Part shown: positions 1 through 7,684 of the stretch, one piece after another
How positions within the stretch are numbered: the first letter of the stretch is position 1
Layout: each line of letters opens with the position of its first letter
NCBI GenBank assembly: GCA_965204905.1
Contig: OZ242042.1
Span: 1,364,001 to 1,428,000, forward strand
Direction of reading: 5' to 3'
DNA length: 64,000 nt
DNA from: Bin87 sp965204905
GTDB lineage: Bacteria > Chloroflexota > Dehalococcoidia > Lucifugimonadales > UBA3495
Notes under the pieces: generated by a model
The model's input: only the letters and a program-made list of their open reading frames with translations
What the model was told of the DNA's origin: nothing
Databases searched by the model: none
Program-made: the position numbers and the translations under genes

Positions 1-467
1 TGGCCGGCTGGCCCATCGACGCCGTGGCAGCCAGCGAGTACCGCCGAGCGAGGCAGACGGCGGAACCGTTGGGCGCTGCGCTTGGGCTGGATGTGCGAGT
101 GGACGTCCGCCTGAACGAGCGGAAACTCTCTGAGAAACCAACTGACAACTGGCGGGAGATCGTCAGGGATTCCTTTGAAGACCCGGACTTGCGCGGACCC
201 GGGGGAGAATCGGCGAGAGAGGTGTCCCAAAGAGCCTGGACCGCGCTGAAAAACCTGCTGGAACATGGTTGCCAACTGCCCGCCGTGGTAACACACGGGA
301 ACCTGTTGAGCCTGGTGTTGCATTCTATGGATGCCACGTTTGGCTACGAAGGCTGGGAAAGGCTGTCCAATCCGGATGTATATTTACTGGAGGATTCCGT
401 AGATGGGCGGTTGACTTTTAGCAGGCTGTGGACGCCAGGGACTGGATTCCCGCTTTCGCCGGAATGA
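1..467 (+). CDS. Histidine phosphatase family protein, 5' end outside window
   Basis: This is the C-terminal part of a phosphoglycerate-mutase-like (histidine phosphatase) protein. The reading frame is open to the left edge, so the N-terminal catalytic RHG motif is missing from the window and the GTG at 24 is unlikely to be the true start. The visible part has the family's S-x3-RA-x-QTA motif (SEYRRARQTA) and the second active-site histidine in VVTHGN. These enzymes use a phosphohistidine intermediate; the substrate cannot be told here. The last eight residues and the stop codon lie in a dispersed repeat (441-470), so the natural C-terminus has probably been replaced or extended by that insertion. 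Confidence 0.85.
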   Translation, partial: AGWPIDAVAASEYRRARQTAEPLGAALGLDVRVDVRLNERKLSEKPTDNWREIVRDSFEDPDLRGPGGESAREVSQRAWTALKNLLEHGCQLPAVVTHGNLLSLVLHSMDATFGYEGWERLSNPDVYLLEDSVDGRLTFSRLWTPGTGFPLSPE

Positions 468-470
468 CGG
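441..470. repeat. Dispersed repeat, 'GGATTCCCGCTTTCGCCGG' family, copy 1
   Basis: An imperfect inverted repeat in which GGATTCCCGCTTTCGCCGG is followed by AATGACGG. It matches, in the opposite orientation, the sequence at 56825-56852. Short direct copies of GGAATGACGG follow at 480-490. It overlaps the 3' end of the histidine phosphatase gene and supplies its last codons and stop. Confidence 0.7.
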
Positions 471-535
471 GTGTGTTGCGGGAATGACGGGGCGTGTTGC
501 GGAACGACGGAATATTTTTGAGCGGAGGAACCACT

Positions 536-1294
536 ATGGGACGATTGGACGGAAAGGTGGCGTTGATCAGCGGCGGGGCCCGAGGAATGGGGGCATCGGA
601 AGCCCGGATGTTTGCGGCGGAGGGCGCTGCCGTAGTAATCGGCGACGTCCTCGATGACGAGGGCGAGGCGATGGCAGCGTCGATCAGGGCAGAAGGCGGA
701 CGCTGCGACTATCATCGGCTGGACGTAACATCGGAGTCGGATTGGCAGGATGTGGTCGCAGCGGCGGTCGCCACGTACGGGAAGCTGAACGTGCTGGTCA
801 ATAACGCGGGCATCGGCAGCAATTCTTTTCGCATTCACGAGGAGCCGGTGGAGCTTTGGGACGCCACGATGGACGTGAATCTAAAAGGCGTTTTCCTGGG
901 AACCCGCGCGGCGATTCCGGTCATGCTGGAAGAAGGCGGTGGCTCGATCATCAACATTTCCTCACAACTGGGGATTGTGGCGGTGCCGTACAACGGAGCG
1001 GCCTATCAGACGGCGAAGGGCGGTGTCCGCATACTGACCAAGGCGGCTGCGCTCCAGTATGCCGGTGAAGGAATTCGGGTCAATTCAGTGCATCCCGGGC
1101 CGATAGTGACGGAGATGACGCGAGCGGGGCGGGATAACCCGGAACGCCTGGCCACCATGCTGGCTCGGATTCCTATGGGCCGCTACGGAGAACCCGAGGA
1201 GGTTGCCAACGCCGTGCTGTACCTGGCGTCGGACGAATCGTCTTTCGTCACCGGCAGCGAGGTGGTGGTCGATGGCGGCTGGACGGCGCAGTGA
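536..1294 (+). CDS. SDR family oxidoreductase
   Basis: A classical short-chain dehydrogenase/reductase of 252 residues, which fits the usual ~250. The Rossmann glycine motif is GGARGMG (residues 13-19), the NNAG motif is at about 89-92, and the catalytic set is Ser142, Tyr157 and Lys161 in YQTAK. It should oxidise or reduce an alcohol/ketone with NAD(P)(H); the substrate is not predictable. The start is the ATG at 536 because GGAGG (524-528) lies seven bases upstream; an earlier in-frame start would add residues derived from repeat sequence. The gene ends exactly where the convergent luciferase-like gene ends, the two stops forming TGATCA. Confidence 0.9.
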   Translation: MGRLDGKVALISGGARGMGASEARMFAAEGAAVVIGDVLDDEGEAMAASIRAEGGRCDYHRLDVTSESDWQDVVAAAVATYGKLNVLVNNAGIGSNSFRIHEEPVELWDATMDVNLKGVFLGTRAAIPVMLEEGGGSIINISSQLGIVAVPYNGAAYQTAKGGVRILTKAAALQYAGEGIRVNSVHPGPIVTEMTRAGRDNPERLATMLARIPMGRYGEPEEVANAVLYLASDESSFVTGSEVVVDGGWTAQ

Positions 1295-2218
1295 TCAGGG
1301 TTTCGGAAGTTGGCTGAAGCGTTCCAGTTGTTGCAGGAACTGTTCCGGGGTTTCGGCCCGTGGCTCCAACACCAGGTAGGTCAAACCGGCGTCGGCATAG
1401 TCCGACAGGTCGGCGGATATTTGATCGAGTGAACCTCGCAATGGGGTTCGGCCCTCGCCGCCAAATGGCCCATTGGTGATGTCCAGCCCGGCGCGGAGGG
1501 ATATTGCGTAGCCGTCCATAACCCGGCCGGCTGCGGCCCGCAATTCGGCGATGCGTCCGGCAACGCGGGCTACGTCAACCGGTGATTGCCGGACACCGTG
1601 CCAGCCGTCTCCGAGGTTAGCGGCGCGGCGGAGGGCGGGCGCACTGATCCCGCCGGTCCAGATTGGAGGGTGTGGGTCCTGTACCGGGCGGGGCGAAATG
1701 CCCACGCCGGAAACATCGTAGTGCGACCCGGATAGGTCAGGGCCAGGCTGGGTCCACAAAGCGCGCAGGACGGCGATATGCTCGTCAGTTACGCCGCCGC
1801 GAGCGTCAAAATCGGCGTTGAGCGCGGCGAATTCTTCGGCCATCCAGCCCACGCCCGCGCCGACTATGAGGCGGCCGGCGGAGATAACGTCCAGCGTCGC
1901 CAGCATCTTGGCGTTGAGCACCGGGTGTCGATAGGGCAGCACCAGGACGCTGAAGCCCAAATGGACGGAATCGGTTACCGCTGCCAGATAGGACAGAGCG
2001 GTGACGGGTTCCAGGATCAGGTCTTCGGAATTGAGGGGAAAGCGTCCGTCGGAACGGTAGGGGTAGGCCGACCGGAGATTGACCGGGATGGCGATATGGT
2101 CGCTGAGGAAGATGCCCCTGTACCCCAGGGCTTCAACTTCGCCAGCGATCTGTACCAACACGTCGATCCGGGCCATGGGGCCGACGTTGGGCAGTATTAC
2201 TCCGTATTGCATTTTCAC
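1295..2218 (-). CDS. LLM class F420-dependent oxidoreductase
   Basis: A 307-residue luciferase-like monooxygenase (TIM-barrel) protein of the type annotated as F420-dependent. Typical blocks are the N-terminal beta strand MQYGVILPN, the LGFSVLVLPYRHP segment, and the GRLIVGAGVGW loop near residue 140 followed by PPIWTGG near 205. The cofactor is probably F420 rather than FMN, by family resemblance; the substrate is unknown. Translation could begin at the second Met (2212). It is tail-to-tail with the SDR with no spacer. A second member of the family lies at 45327-46268. Confidence 0.88.
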   Translation of the reverse strand: MKMQYGVILPNVGPMARIDVLVQIAGEVEALGYRGIFLSDHIAIPVNLRSAYPYRSDGRFPLNSEDLILEPVTALSYLAAVTDSVHLGFSVLVLPYRHPVLNAKMLATLDVISAGRLIVGAGVGWMAEEFAALNADFDARGGVTDEHIAVLRALWTQPGPDLSGSHYDVSGVGISPRPVQDPHPPIWTGGISAPALRRAANLGDGWHGVRQSPVDVARVAGRIAELRAAAGRVMDGYAISLRAGLDITNGPFGGEGRTPLRGSLDQISADLSDYADAGLTYLVLEPRAETPEQFLQQLERFSQLPKP

Positions 2219-2467
2219 GTCCTGCGGGTGGGGTATGGTCAGAGTCAGGATTGTAAAGACTTTCGGGGTGAGGGTGTTTGTTTTACCGGGATGGATGGGG
2301 CGGACGGGATATTGGCGACTGCCGCGAAAGCATGAAACCGATCCGGGTGATTGAGCGTATGGTGCAAATTAAGAGGGGTGCTTGTCGTGGTGAGAGGTTG
2401 GAAGGCGCGTGTGAAAAACTGGACGCGTCTTGAATTGCGGGGCGAGGTCTGGCAAGATAGCAGCATT

Positions 2468-3388
2468 ATGATGATCGGCGCATTTGATATACAGGAACCG
2501 TTGCCGGAACTGAAGGACCCCCACGTTTTTGCCATGATCCGGCCCTGGGTGGATGTGGGCAGCGTGGGATCGTTGACGCTCCAACGGTTGGAACGCTACC
2601 TGGGGTCCAAAGAGCTGGGACGGTTGAAACGGCCGGGTGAGTTTTTTGATTTCACCCGGTACCGGCCGAGTATGCGGCTGGTGGACAACGAACGGCGGGT
2701 ACGGATTCCCAACAGCATAATCCGGTACGCGACCACGGACAGCGGCCGGGATTACCTGTTTCTGCACCTGCGGGAGCCGCACGCCAACAGCGAGACGTAC
2801 ACCGAATCAATCCTGGAAGTGGTAGAAAGGTTCGGCGTCAAGCGGTACTGCCGGCTGGGGGCCATGTACGACACGGTGCCGCACACCCGGCCACTGCTGG
2901 TGACAGGTTCCTTGGGAGGTGTGGAACAGATTCGGCCGGTGCCCAACCTGAAGCTACGTCGCAGCACTTACCAGGGGCCTACTACCATTATGAACCTGGT
3001 ATCCGACGGGATTGACCGGATGGGCATTGAGTCCATCAACTTCATGGTGCATCTGCCCCAGTACGTGCAGTTGGATGAGGATTTCAACGGCACTGCGCGA
3101 ATGATCGAAGCGCTAGCATCGGTGTATCCTGAGATTCCCACGGATCTGGCGCCGGTGCGTAGGGGTCAGCGGCAATACCGGGAATTGAACGCGGCGGTGG
3201 AGCGCAACTCGGATTTGCAGGGCCTGATCAAGCAGATGGAGGACTACTACGATTCCAACGAGGCGGAAGGCGGGACGGCCGCGGAGGCCAGTGGCGAAGA
3301 TACAGGCGAGGAAGTGGCGCTCTCACCGGAGATCGAACAGTTCCTGAGCGAGTTGGGAGAGGGTTTCGAGGAACGGGAGAATCAGTAG
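2468..3388 (+). CDS. PAC2 family protein (proteasome-assembly-chaperone-like)
   Basis: A 306-residue protein resembling the PAC2 family, found in archaea, actinobacteria and Chloroflexota. Supporting segments are FAMIRPWVDVGSVGSL near the N-terminus, LFLHLREPHAN in the first third, RYCRLGAMYDTVPHTRPL and the TSGSLGG-like VTGSLGG before the middle, and an acidic C-terminal tail. The family's biochemical role in bacteria is not settled; resemblance to proteasome assembly chaperones is structural. I chose the ATG at 2468 because the protein looks family-like from there; the frame is open upstream to 2351 and no strong ribosome-binding site decides it. Confidence 0.7.
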   Translation: MMIGAFDIQEPLPELKDPHVFAMIRPWVDVGSVGSLTLQRLERYLGSKELGRLKRPGEFFDFTRYRPSMRLVDNERRVRIPNSIIRYATTDSGRDYLFLHLREPHANSETYTESILEVVERFGVKRYCRLGAMYDTVPHTRPLLVTGSLGGVEQIRPVPNLKLRRSTYQGPTTIMNLVSDGIDRMGIESINFMVHLPQYVQLDEDFNGTARMIEALASVYPEIPTDLAPVRRGQRQYRELNAAVERNSDLQGLIKQMEDYYDSNEAEGGTAAEASGEDTGEEVALSPEIEQFLSELGEGFEERENQ

Positions 3389-3431
3389 CGAACGCCAGCA
3401 GAGGGGTAGAGGCAGACGTAGAGAAAGCAGA

Positions 3432-3458
3432 GGGGGCGGGTACAAGACCCGCCCCTAC
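3432..3458. repeat. GC-rich palindromic repeat (PAL family), copy 1
   Basis: The sequence GGGGGCGGGT, a four-base loop and ACCCGCCCCTAC form a perfect hairpin. It is one of about nine related palindromes in this window and lies 44 bases after the PAC2 gene. Confidence 0.8.
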
Positions 3459-3466
3459 TGATTTGG

Positions 3467-3495
3467 TTCGACAGGCTCACCACGAGCGGGTCGAA
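3467..3495. repeat. Short inverted repeat TTCGAC...GTCGAA
   Basis: Arms TTCGAC (3467-3472) and GTCGAA (3490-3495) enclose a 17-base centre, CGAGCGGG on one side. It sits between the palindromic repeat and the tRNA gene. I found no second copy in this window, so its repeat status rests on its structure only. Confidence 0.45.
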
Positions 3496-3506
3496 TTGCT
3501 TTATGA

Positions 3507-3581
3507 TGGTGGCGACGGATGGATTCGAACCAACGACCTAGCGCTTATGAAGCGCCCGCTCTGCCACTGAGCTACGTCGCC
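3507..3581 (-). tRNA. tRNA-Met (anticodon CAT), elongator type
   Basis: Read on the minus strand it folds as a full cloverleaf. The seven-pair acceptor stem is GGCGACG/CGTCGCC, the D arm is GCTC-AGTGGCAG-AGC, the anticodon loop is TTCATAA on a five-pair stem, and the T loop is TTCGAAT. The 3' ACCA is encoded. The first pair is G-C, unlike the mismatched pair of initiator tRNA, so it should be elongator Met; a lysidine-modified tRNA-Ile (CAT) cannot be excluded. One T-stem position (50-64) is a U-U mismatch. The 311-base stretch 3389-3699 holds only this tRNA and the two repeats before it. Confidence 0.93.
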
Positions 3582-3699
3582 AACCTGCGCGGCCCCGACC
3601 AGTCGTCGCTTTTGCCGCGCGTCAGGATATGGTAAGACGGGGTTCGGCGGATTGTCAATTAGGACGGGTTGCGTGAACCGGGATTTTCGGGATTAGAGG

Positions 3700-4080
3700 A
3701 TGAGCAGGATAAGCGGGGATTCGGGAACCGGGCTGGATGACGTGCTGGCCGAAACGTGCGGCAGGCTGGAGGCGATGGTGGCGGAACTGTGCGGGCGTTT
3801 GGTTCCGTTTCCGGCGTTTATGGGTATGACCACTATCCAGGCGGTGGAGTTGGAGCCGGCCCTGAACCCGAAAACCGACCGGGGGTGCGTGGTCGTTACG
3901 CCGGACGGGATGATCGCGGAGCTGGACGTGACCGCGATTCCGGGAGTGGTGGGTGTGCTGGAGGTTGACCAGGTGGAGGAATTCAAGCCGCTGGAGGACT
4001 TGTCGCCCGAGGAGTACCTGATCTATCTGACGGCGGCGGTACGGGCGTTGTCTGAGGAGACGCGGCGGCGAAGGATCTAA
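3700..4080 (+). CDS. Hypothetical protein, 126 aa
   Basis: I do not recognise this protein. It has no signal peptide or membrane segment, a conserved-looking core (PFPAFMGMTTIQAVELEP, then GCVVVTPDG), and an acidic then Arg-rich C-terminus. Frame and codon choice match its neighbours better than the antisense reading frames that overlap it. The ATG at 3700 directly follows AGAGG, which is too close to be a good ribosome-binding site, so the true start may be further in. It stands alone between tRNA-Met and a repeat. Confidence 0.55.
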   Translation: MSRISGDSGTGLDDVLAETCGRLEAMVAELCGRLVPFPAFMGMTTIQAVELEPALNPKTDRGCVVVTPDGMIAELDVTAIPGVVGVLEVDQVEEFKPLEDLSPEEYLIYLTAAVRALSEETRRRRI

Positions 4081-4085
4081 ACGGC

Positions 4086-4122
4086 CCCCTCGCCCCAACC
4101 CTCTCCCGCCAGGGGAGAGGGA
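4086..4122. repeat. CCCTCxCCCCAACCCTCTCCC repeat (GEG family), copy A
   Basis: CCCTCGCCCCAACCCTCTCC followed by a short loop and GGGGAGAGGGAG, so the right half forms a hairpin. Related copies occur at 5879-5918, 7632-7671 and 41472-41510. This copy lies between the two convergent genes at 4080 and 4137 and could also end transcription, but no T-run of more than four follows. Confidence 0.75.
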
Positions 4123-4136
4123 GTTTTGAACATCCT

Positions 4137-4646
4137 CTAGGAGCCGGTAAGGTCCACGTCGCCGGATTGGCCGCCGGTTTTGCGGAGAAGGCGGACGCCG
4201 TCGATTTGCACGGCGCGGTCCACAGCCTTGCACATATCGTAGATGGTGAGGGCGGCGACGCTGACGGCGGTAAGGGCTTCCATCTCGACGCCGGTTTTGC
4301 CGGAGGTAGTTGCGGTGGCGGTGATGTTGACGCGACTGCCGGGTTCGTCGAGGTCGAGTTCCACGTCCACCTTGTTGAGCGGAAGGGGATGGCAGAGTGG
4401 GATGAGTTCGGAGGTGCGCTTGGCTCCCATGATGCCGGCCAATTGGGCGATGGTGAGAACGTCGCCCTTTTTCATCAGGCCGTCGCGGATGAGGGCGAGA
4501 GTTTCGGGCTGCATGACGACGTGGCCGGTGGCCTGGGCCATGCGGTCGGTTATAGGCTTCCAGCCGACATCGACCATGCGGGCGCTGCCGTCTTCGGCGA
4601 GGTGGGTGAGGTGGTCGGCAGGTTTGGAGGCGTTTGGGGTGGACAT
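4137..4646 (-). CDS. moaC: Cyclic pyranopterin monophosphate synthase MoaC
   Basis: This enzyme converts the MoaA product (3',8-cyclo-7,8-dihydro-GTP) to cyclic pyranopterin monophosphate, the first committed precursor of molybdenum cofactor. The 169-residue protein has the family blocks KKGDVLTIAQLAGIMGAKRT, LIPLCHPL, TGVEMEALTAVS, DMCKAVD and KTGGQSG. The start is the ATG at 4646, ten bases after the moaA stop; the same frame is open far upstream inside moaA but that part has no family match. It is the last gene of a leftward set. Confidence 0.95.
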   Translation of the reverse strand: MSTPNASKPADHLTHLAEDGSARMVDVGWKPITDRMAQATGHVVMQPETLALIRDGLMKKGDVLTIAQLAGIMGAKRTSELIPLCHPLPLNKVDVELDLDEPGSRVNITATATTSGKTGVEMEALTAVSVAALTIYDMCKAVDRAVQIDGVRLLRKTGGQSGDVDLTGS

Positions 4647-4656
4647 AATCGTTGCG

Positions 4657-5679
4657 TCAGCCTCCGATCTGGTACATTTCGACCTTGGGGCGGTTATCAC
4701 TAGCGTTTTCACCGGCGGTGAATTCGGTGCGGATTTCGGAGTAGCGGTCGCGGCGGACGTTCCAGACGCCGGTGATGATCTCGCTGAGTTCGGCATCGGT
4801 TGCGCCGTCGCGCATGGGGCCGCGTAGGTCCACGCCGTCGGTGGCGAACAGGCAGGTGTAAATCTTGCCGTCGGTGGAGAGGCGGGCGCGGGTGCAGTCG
4901 GCGCAGAAGGGCTGAGTGACGGACGCGATGACGCCAATCTCGCCATCGCCATCGCTGTAGCGCCAGCGCTTGGCGACTTCGCCCACGTAGTTGGCGTCGG
5001 CCGGCTCCAGGGGAAGCTCGGCGTCGATGCGGGCGATGATCTCGGCGGCAGGCACAACCTCGTCGAGCTTCCAGCCGTTGCGGTTGCCCACGTCCATGTA
5101 CTCGATGAACCGGACGATGTGGCCGGTACCCTTGAAATGGCGGGCGAGGTCAACGATGGTGTGGTCGTTGACACCTTTCTGGACGACGGCGTTAATCTTG
5201 ACGGGGGCAAGTCCCGCATCAGCGGCGCGCTTAATGCCGTCAAGGACGCGCCGGGTTCCGAAACCGCGGCCGTTCATCTGCTTGAACACCTCATCGTCGA
5301 GGGAGTCCAGGCTGACGGTGATCCGGCGGAGTCCGGCATCGCTGAGTTGCCGGGCCTGCTGGGCGAGCAGGTAGCCGTTGGTGGTCAGGGTGATGTCGTC
5401 GGCGCCGGGGATGGCGGACAGCTGCGAAATAAGGTTGGGCAGGTCAACGCGGAGCAGGGGTTCGCCGCCGGTGATGCGGAGCTTGTTGACGCCGAGTTGC
5501 ACGAACAAACGGGACAGCCGCGCGATTTCCTCGAAGGTCAGAATTTCGTCTTTGGGCAGGAACTGGTAAGCCTCGCCGAAAATCTCGGCGGGCATACAGT
5601 ATGGACAACGGAAATTGCAGCGGTCGGTGACCGAGATGCGGAGATCGTGAAGGGGTCTGCCGAAGAGGTCGGTAATCAT
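4657..5679 (-). CDS. moaA: GTP 3',8-cyclase MoaA
   Basis: This is a radical-SAM enzyme that starts molybdenum cofactor synthesis from GTP. The 340-residue protein has the SAM cluster CNFRCPYC near residue 22, the TGGEPLLR motif, the C-terminal cluster cysteines in FCADCTR and CLFA, and ends in Gly-Gly as MoaA proteins do. Its ATG overlaps the rdgB stop as ATGA (5676-5679), so the two are probably translationally coupled, and moaC follows at once. Confidence 0.97.
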   Translation of the reverse strand: MITDLFGRPLHDLRISVTDRCNFRCPYCMPAEIFGEAYQFLPKDEILTFEEIARLSRLFVQLGVNKLRITGGEPLLRVDLPNLISQLSAIPGADDITLTTNGYLLAQQARQLSDAGLRRITVSLDSLDDEVFKQMNGRGFGTRRVLDGIKRAADAGLAPVKINAVVQKGVNDHTIVDLARHFKGTGHIVRFIEYMDVGNRNGWKLDEVVPAAEIIARIDAELPLEPADANYVGEVAKRWRYSDGDGEIGVIASVTQPFCADCTRARLSTDGKIYTCLFATDGVDLRGPMRDGATDAELSEIITGVWNVRRDRYSEIRTEFTAGENASDNRPKVEMYQIGG

Positions 5680-6335
5680 AGGCTGTTGAGAATCTGTCGG
5701 GCTTTGCGGGCGGCGTCGGCGCGATGGCTGACGCGGTTCTTGGCCGCCAGCGGCAATTCAGCCATGGTTGCACGGTAGGACGGAAGATAGAAGACCGGAT
5801 CGTACCCGAAGCCGTGCTCGCCTGCCGGTTCGTATTGTATCATCCCGGCGATGGAGCCGACGACGGTGGCGACGGAGACACCCTCACCCCAGCCCTCTCC
5901 CTCAATGGGAGAGGGGGCTTCTCTTATGTGTGCAGTGGTTATGGGGTCAGCGATGGCGGTGAAGCAGCGGAAGCGGGCGATGCGTTGTTCCCAGGGGATG
6001 TTGGCGAGGTTGTGCAGCAGGAGAGTTACGCGGTCGGCGTCGGTTTGGCAGGCGTCGCCGCCGTAGCGGGCGGAATAGACACCGGGAGCGCCGCCGAGGG
6101 CATGGACTTCGAGGCCGGAGTCGTCGGAGATGGTGAGGTGGCCGGACAGTTTGGCGTAGGTGGCGGCTTTGAGGATGGCGTTGGCGTGGAAGGTATCGCC
6201 GGTTTCCTCCACCTCGTCGGGTACGCCGGCGTCATCGAGACTGATGAGGCGGCCGGGGTAGTCGGCGAGGAGTTGGCGGTACTCGCGCATCTTGCCGGGG
6301 TTGCGGGTGGCTACGAGGAGGGTTGGGGATGGCAT
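5676..6335 (-). CDS. rdgB: XTP/dITP diphosphatase RdgB with repeat-derived insertion
   Basis: A house-cleaning pyrophosphatase that removes dITP/XTP. Family motifs are the N-terminal ATRNPGKMREY, GDTFHANAILKA, ISDDSGLEVHALGGAPGVYSAR split over residues 67-90, GFGYDPVF and SHRADA. The protein has 219 residues against the usual ~200. The excess is a segment at about residues 135-152 (REAPSPIEGEGWGEG), encoded by a copy of a dispersed repeat at 5879-5918. The insertion keeps the frame and falls in a loop ahead of the EGxIxG-like strand, so the enzyme may still work. It overlaps moaA by four bases and begins two bases after the CoA-transferase stop. Confidence 0.92.
   Translation of the reverse strand: MPSPTLLVATRNPGKMREYRQLLADYPGRLISLDDAGVPDEVEETGDTFHANAILKAATYAKLSGHLTISDDSGLEVHALGGAPGVYSARYGGDACQTDADRVTLLLHNLANIPWEQRIARFRCFTAIADPITTAHIREAPSPIEGEGWGEGVSVATVVGSIAGMIQYEPAGEHGFGYDPVFYLPSYRATMAELPLAAKNRVSHRADAARKARQILNSL
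5879..5918. repeat. GEG family repeat, copy B, inside rdgB
   Basis: CCCTCACCCCAGCCCTCTCC, a short loop and GGGAGAGGGGGCTT. On the minus strand it is read in the rdgB frame as SPIEGEGWGEG. Compare copies at 4086, 7632 and 41472. Confidence 0.85.
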
Positions 6336-6337
6336 AG

Positions 6338-7588
6338 CTAGATGATACCAGCGGCGGACAGGTCGGCTAGGTCGTCCTGGTTGAGGCCGAGCCAGTCGCC
6401 GTAGATGACGGCGTTGTGTTGGCCTACGGTTGGTCCCATGTGGCGGAGTTCGCCGGGGGTGTCGCTGAACTTGGGGACGAGGCCGAGCATCCTGGTTTGG
6501 CCGATTTCGGGATCATCCATCTCGACGATGTCATCGCGCTGCTGGTAGTGAGGGTCGGCCATGATGTCGGCGCTGTTGTACACGGGGCCGACGACGCCAC
6601 CGGCGGGGATGAGCTCGTCCATGATGGCATCGGTGGGACGGCTGCCGAGCCAGGACTGGAGTTCATCGTTGAGGACGTCCTTGTTGTCCAGACGGGCGGC
6701 GTTGTTTGCAAACCTGGGGTCGTCGAGCAGCGCGTCGAAACCCATGGCGCGGGCCAGGCCCTCCCAGGTGTTCTGGGACGTTGCGGACAGGCCGAGCCAA
6801 CGGTCATCGGCGGTGCGGTAGAGGCTACGCGGCGCAGCGTCGGGGAAGTCGTTGCCGATGCGTTCACGGATCTCACCGAGGCGGTCGTAGATGGTCAGGT
6901 GGGGAATGCAGAGGCGGAACAGCGGCTCGAACAGGGAGAGGTCAACGACCTGGCCGGCGCCGGGTTGTCCGTTGCGGCGGTCGGCATCGCGGCGGTAGAT
7001 GGCCATCATGCCGGCCATGGCGCCGAAAACGCCGGCGATCTCGTCGGCCAGCGGTACCGGGGGTAGATTGGGCGGAGTGTCCGGGAAACCGGTCATCCCG
7101 ATGTAGCCGCTCATGCACTCGGCGATGGTGCCAAAGCCGGGACGATCCTTGTAGGGGCCGGTCTGGCCGAATCCGGAGAAACGCAGGATCACCAAGCCGG
7201 GGTTAACTTCAGGGGTGTGGAGGTCGGCGGGGCCGAGGTTCCAGCGTTCGAGAGTGCCGGGGCGGAAACCTTCGATGAGGACGTCGGCTTGAGACGCGAG
7301 GCGTTTGAGCAGGTCCTGGCCCTTGGGGTCGGCCATGTTGAGGGTGATGGACTGCTTATTGCGGGAATGGACCTTCCACCAGAGTGACACGCCGTTGTAG
7401 AAGGGGCCCCAGTTGCGCAGGGGGTCGCCGGTTCCGGGCCGCTCGACCTTGATGACCTCGGCGCCGAAGTCGGCCATGAGGGAGGAGGCGGTGCCGCCGG
7501 CGACGATGATGGACAGGTCGAGGACACGGAGGCCGGCGAGGGGGCCGTTGTGGGCTTGCGTGTTGTTTGCGTCTGGACCTTGGGTCAT
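6338..7588 (-). CDS. CaiB/BaiF family (class III) CoA-transferase
   Basis: This family moves CoA between organic acids, for example formyl, carnitine or succinyl donors. The 416-residue protein has the N-terminal LAGLRVLDLS, GAEVIKVERPGTGDP, the SRNKQSITLN block, and the family Asp in PLADEIAG near residue 190. The substrate pair is unknown. I start at the ATG at 7588 because AAGGA lies eight bases upstream. The frame remains open upstream through a repeat (7632-7671), but those residues have no family match. The gene is followed by rdgB after two bases. Confidence 0.92.
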   Translation of the reverse strand: MTQGPDANNTQAHNGPLAGLRVLDLSIIVAGGTASSLMADFGAEVIKVERPGTGDPLRNWGPFYNGVSLWWKVHSRNKQSITLNMADPKGQDLLKRLASQADVLIEGFRPGTLERWNLGPADLHTPEVNPGLVILRFSGFGQTGPYKDRPGFGTIAECMSGYIGMTGFPDTPPNLPPVPLADEIAGVFGAMAGMMAIYRRDADRRNGQPGAGQVVDLSLFEPLFRLCIPHLTIYDRLGEIRERIGNDFPDAAPRSLYRTADDRWLGLSATSQNTWEGLARAMGFDALLDDPRFANNAARLDNKDVLNDELQSWLGSRPTDAIMDELIPAGGVVGPVYNSADIMADPHYQQRDDIVEMDDPEIGQTRMLGLVPKFSDTPGELRHMGPTVGQHNAVIYGDWLGLNQDDLADLSAAGII

Positions 7589-7631
7589 GGCGGTGTCCTT
7601 GTTGAAGCAGGTTGAGGCGTTCGAGTTGGTA

Positions 7632-7671
7632 CCCCTCACCTCAACCCTCTCCCACAAGAGGAGAGGGAGTT
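7632..7671. repeat. GEG family repeat, copy C
   Basis: CCCCTCACCTCAACCCTCTC followed by a short loop and GAGGAGAGGGAG. It lies between the alpha/beta hydrolase stop (7685) and the CoA-transferase start (7588), and may form a hairpin in the transcript. Confidence 0.8.
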
Positions 7672-7684
7672 TTGCAGCGAGATG

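Noticed and set aside
344..838. Minus-strand open frame of 164 codons across the SDR start
   Set aside because: It is antisense to the histidine phosphatase and SDR genes, has no family features, and its start lies in the SDR gene.
1778..2335. Plus-strand frame of 185 codons over the LLM gene
   Set aside because: It is antisense to a clear LLM protein and low in family-like sequence.
3655..4233. Minus-strand frame, Arg/His-rich, over the 126-aa gene
   Set aside because: The composition is typical of a GC-rich antisense shadow; the plus-strand frame has better protein features.
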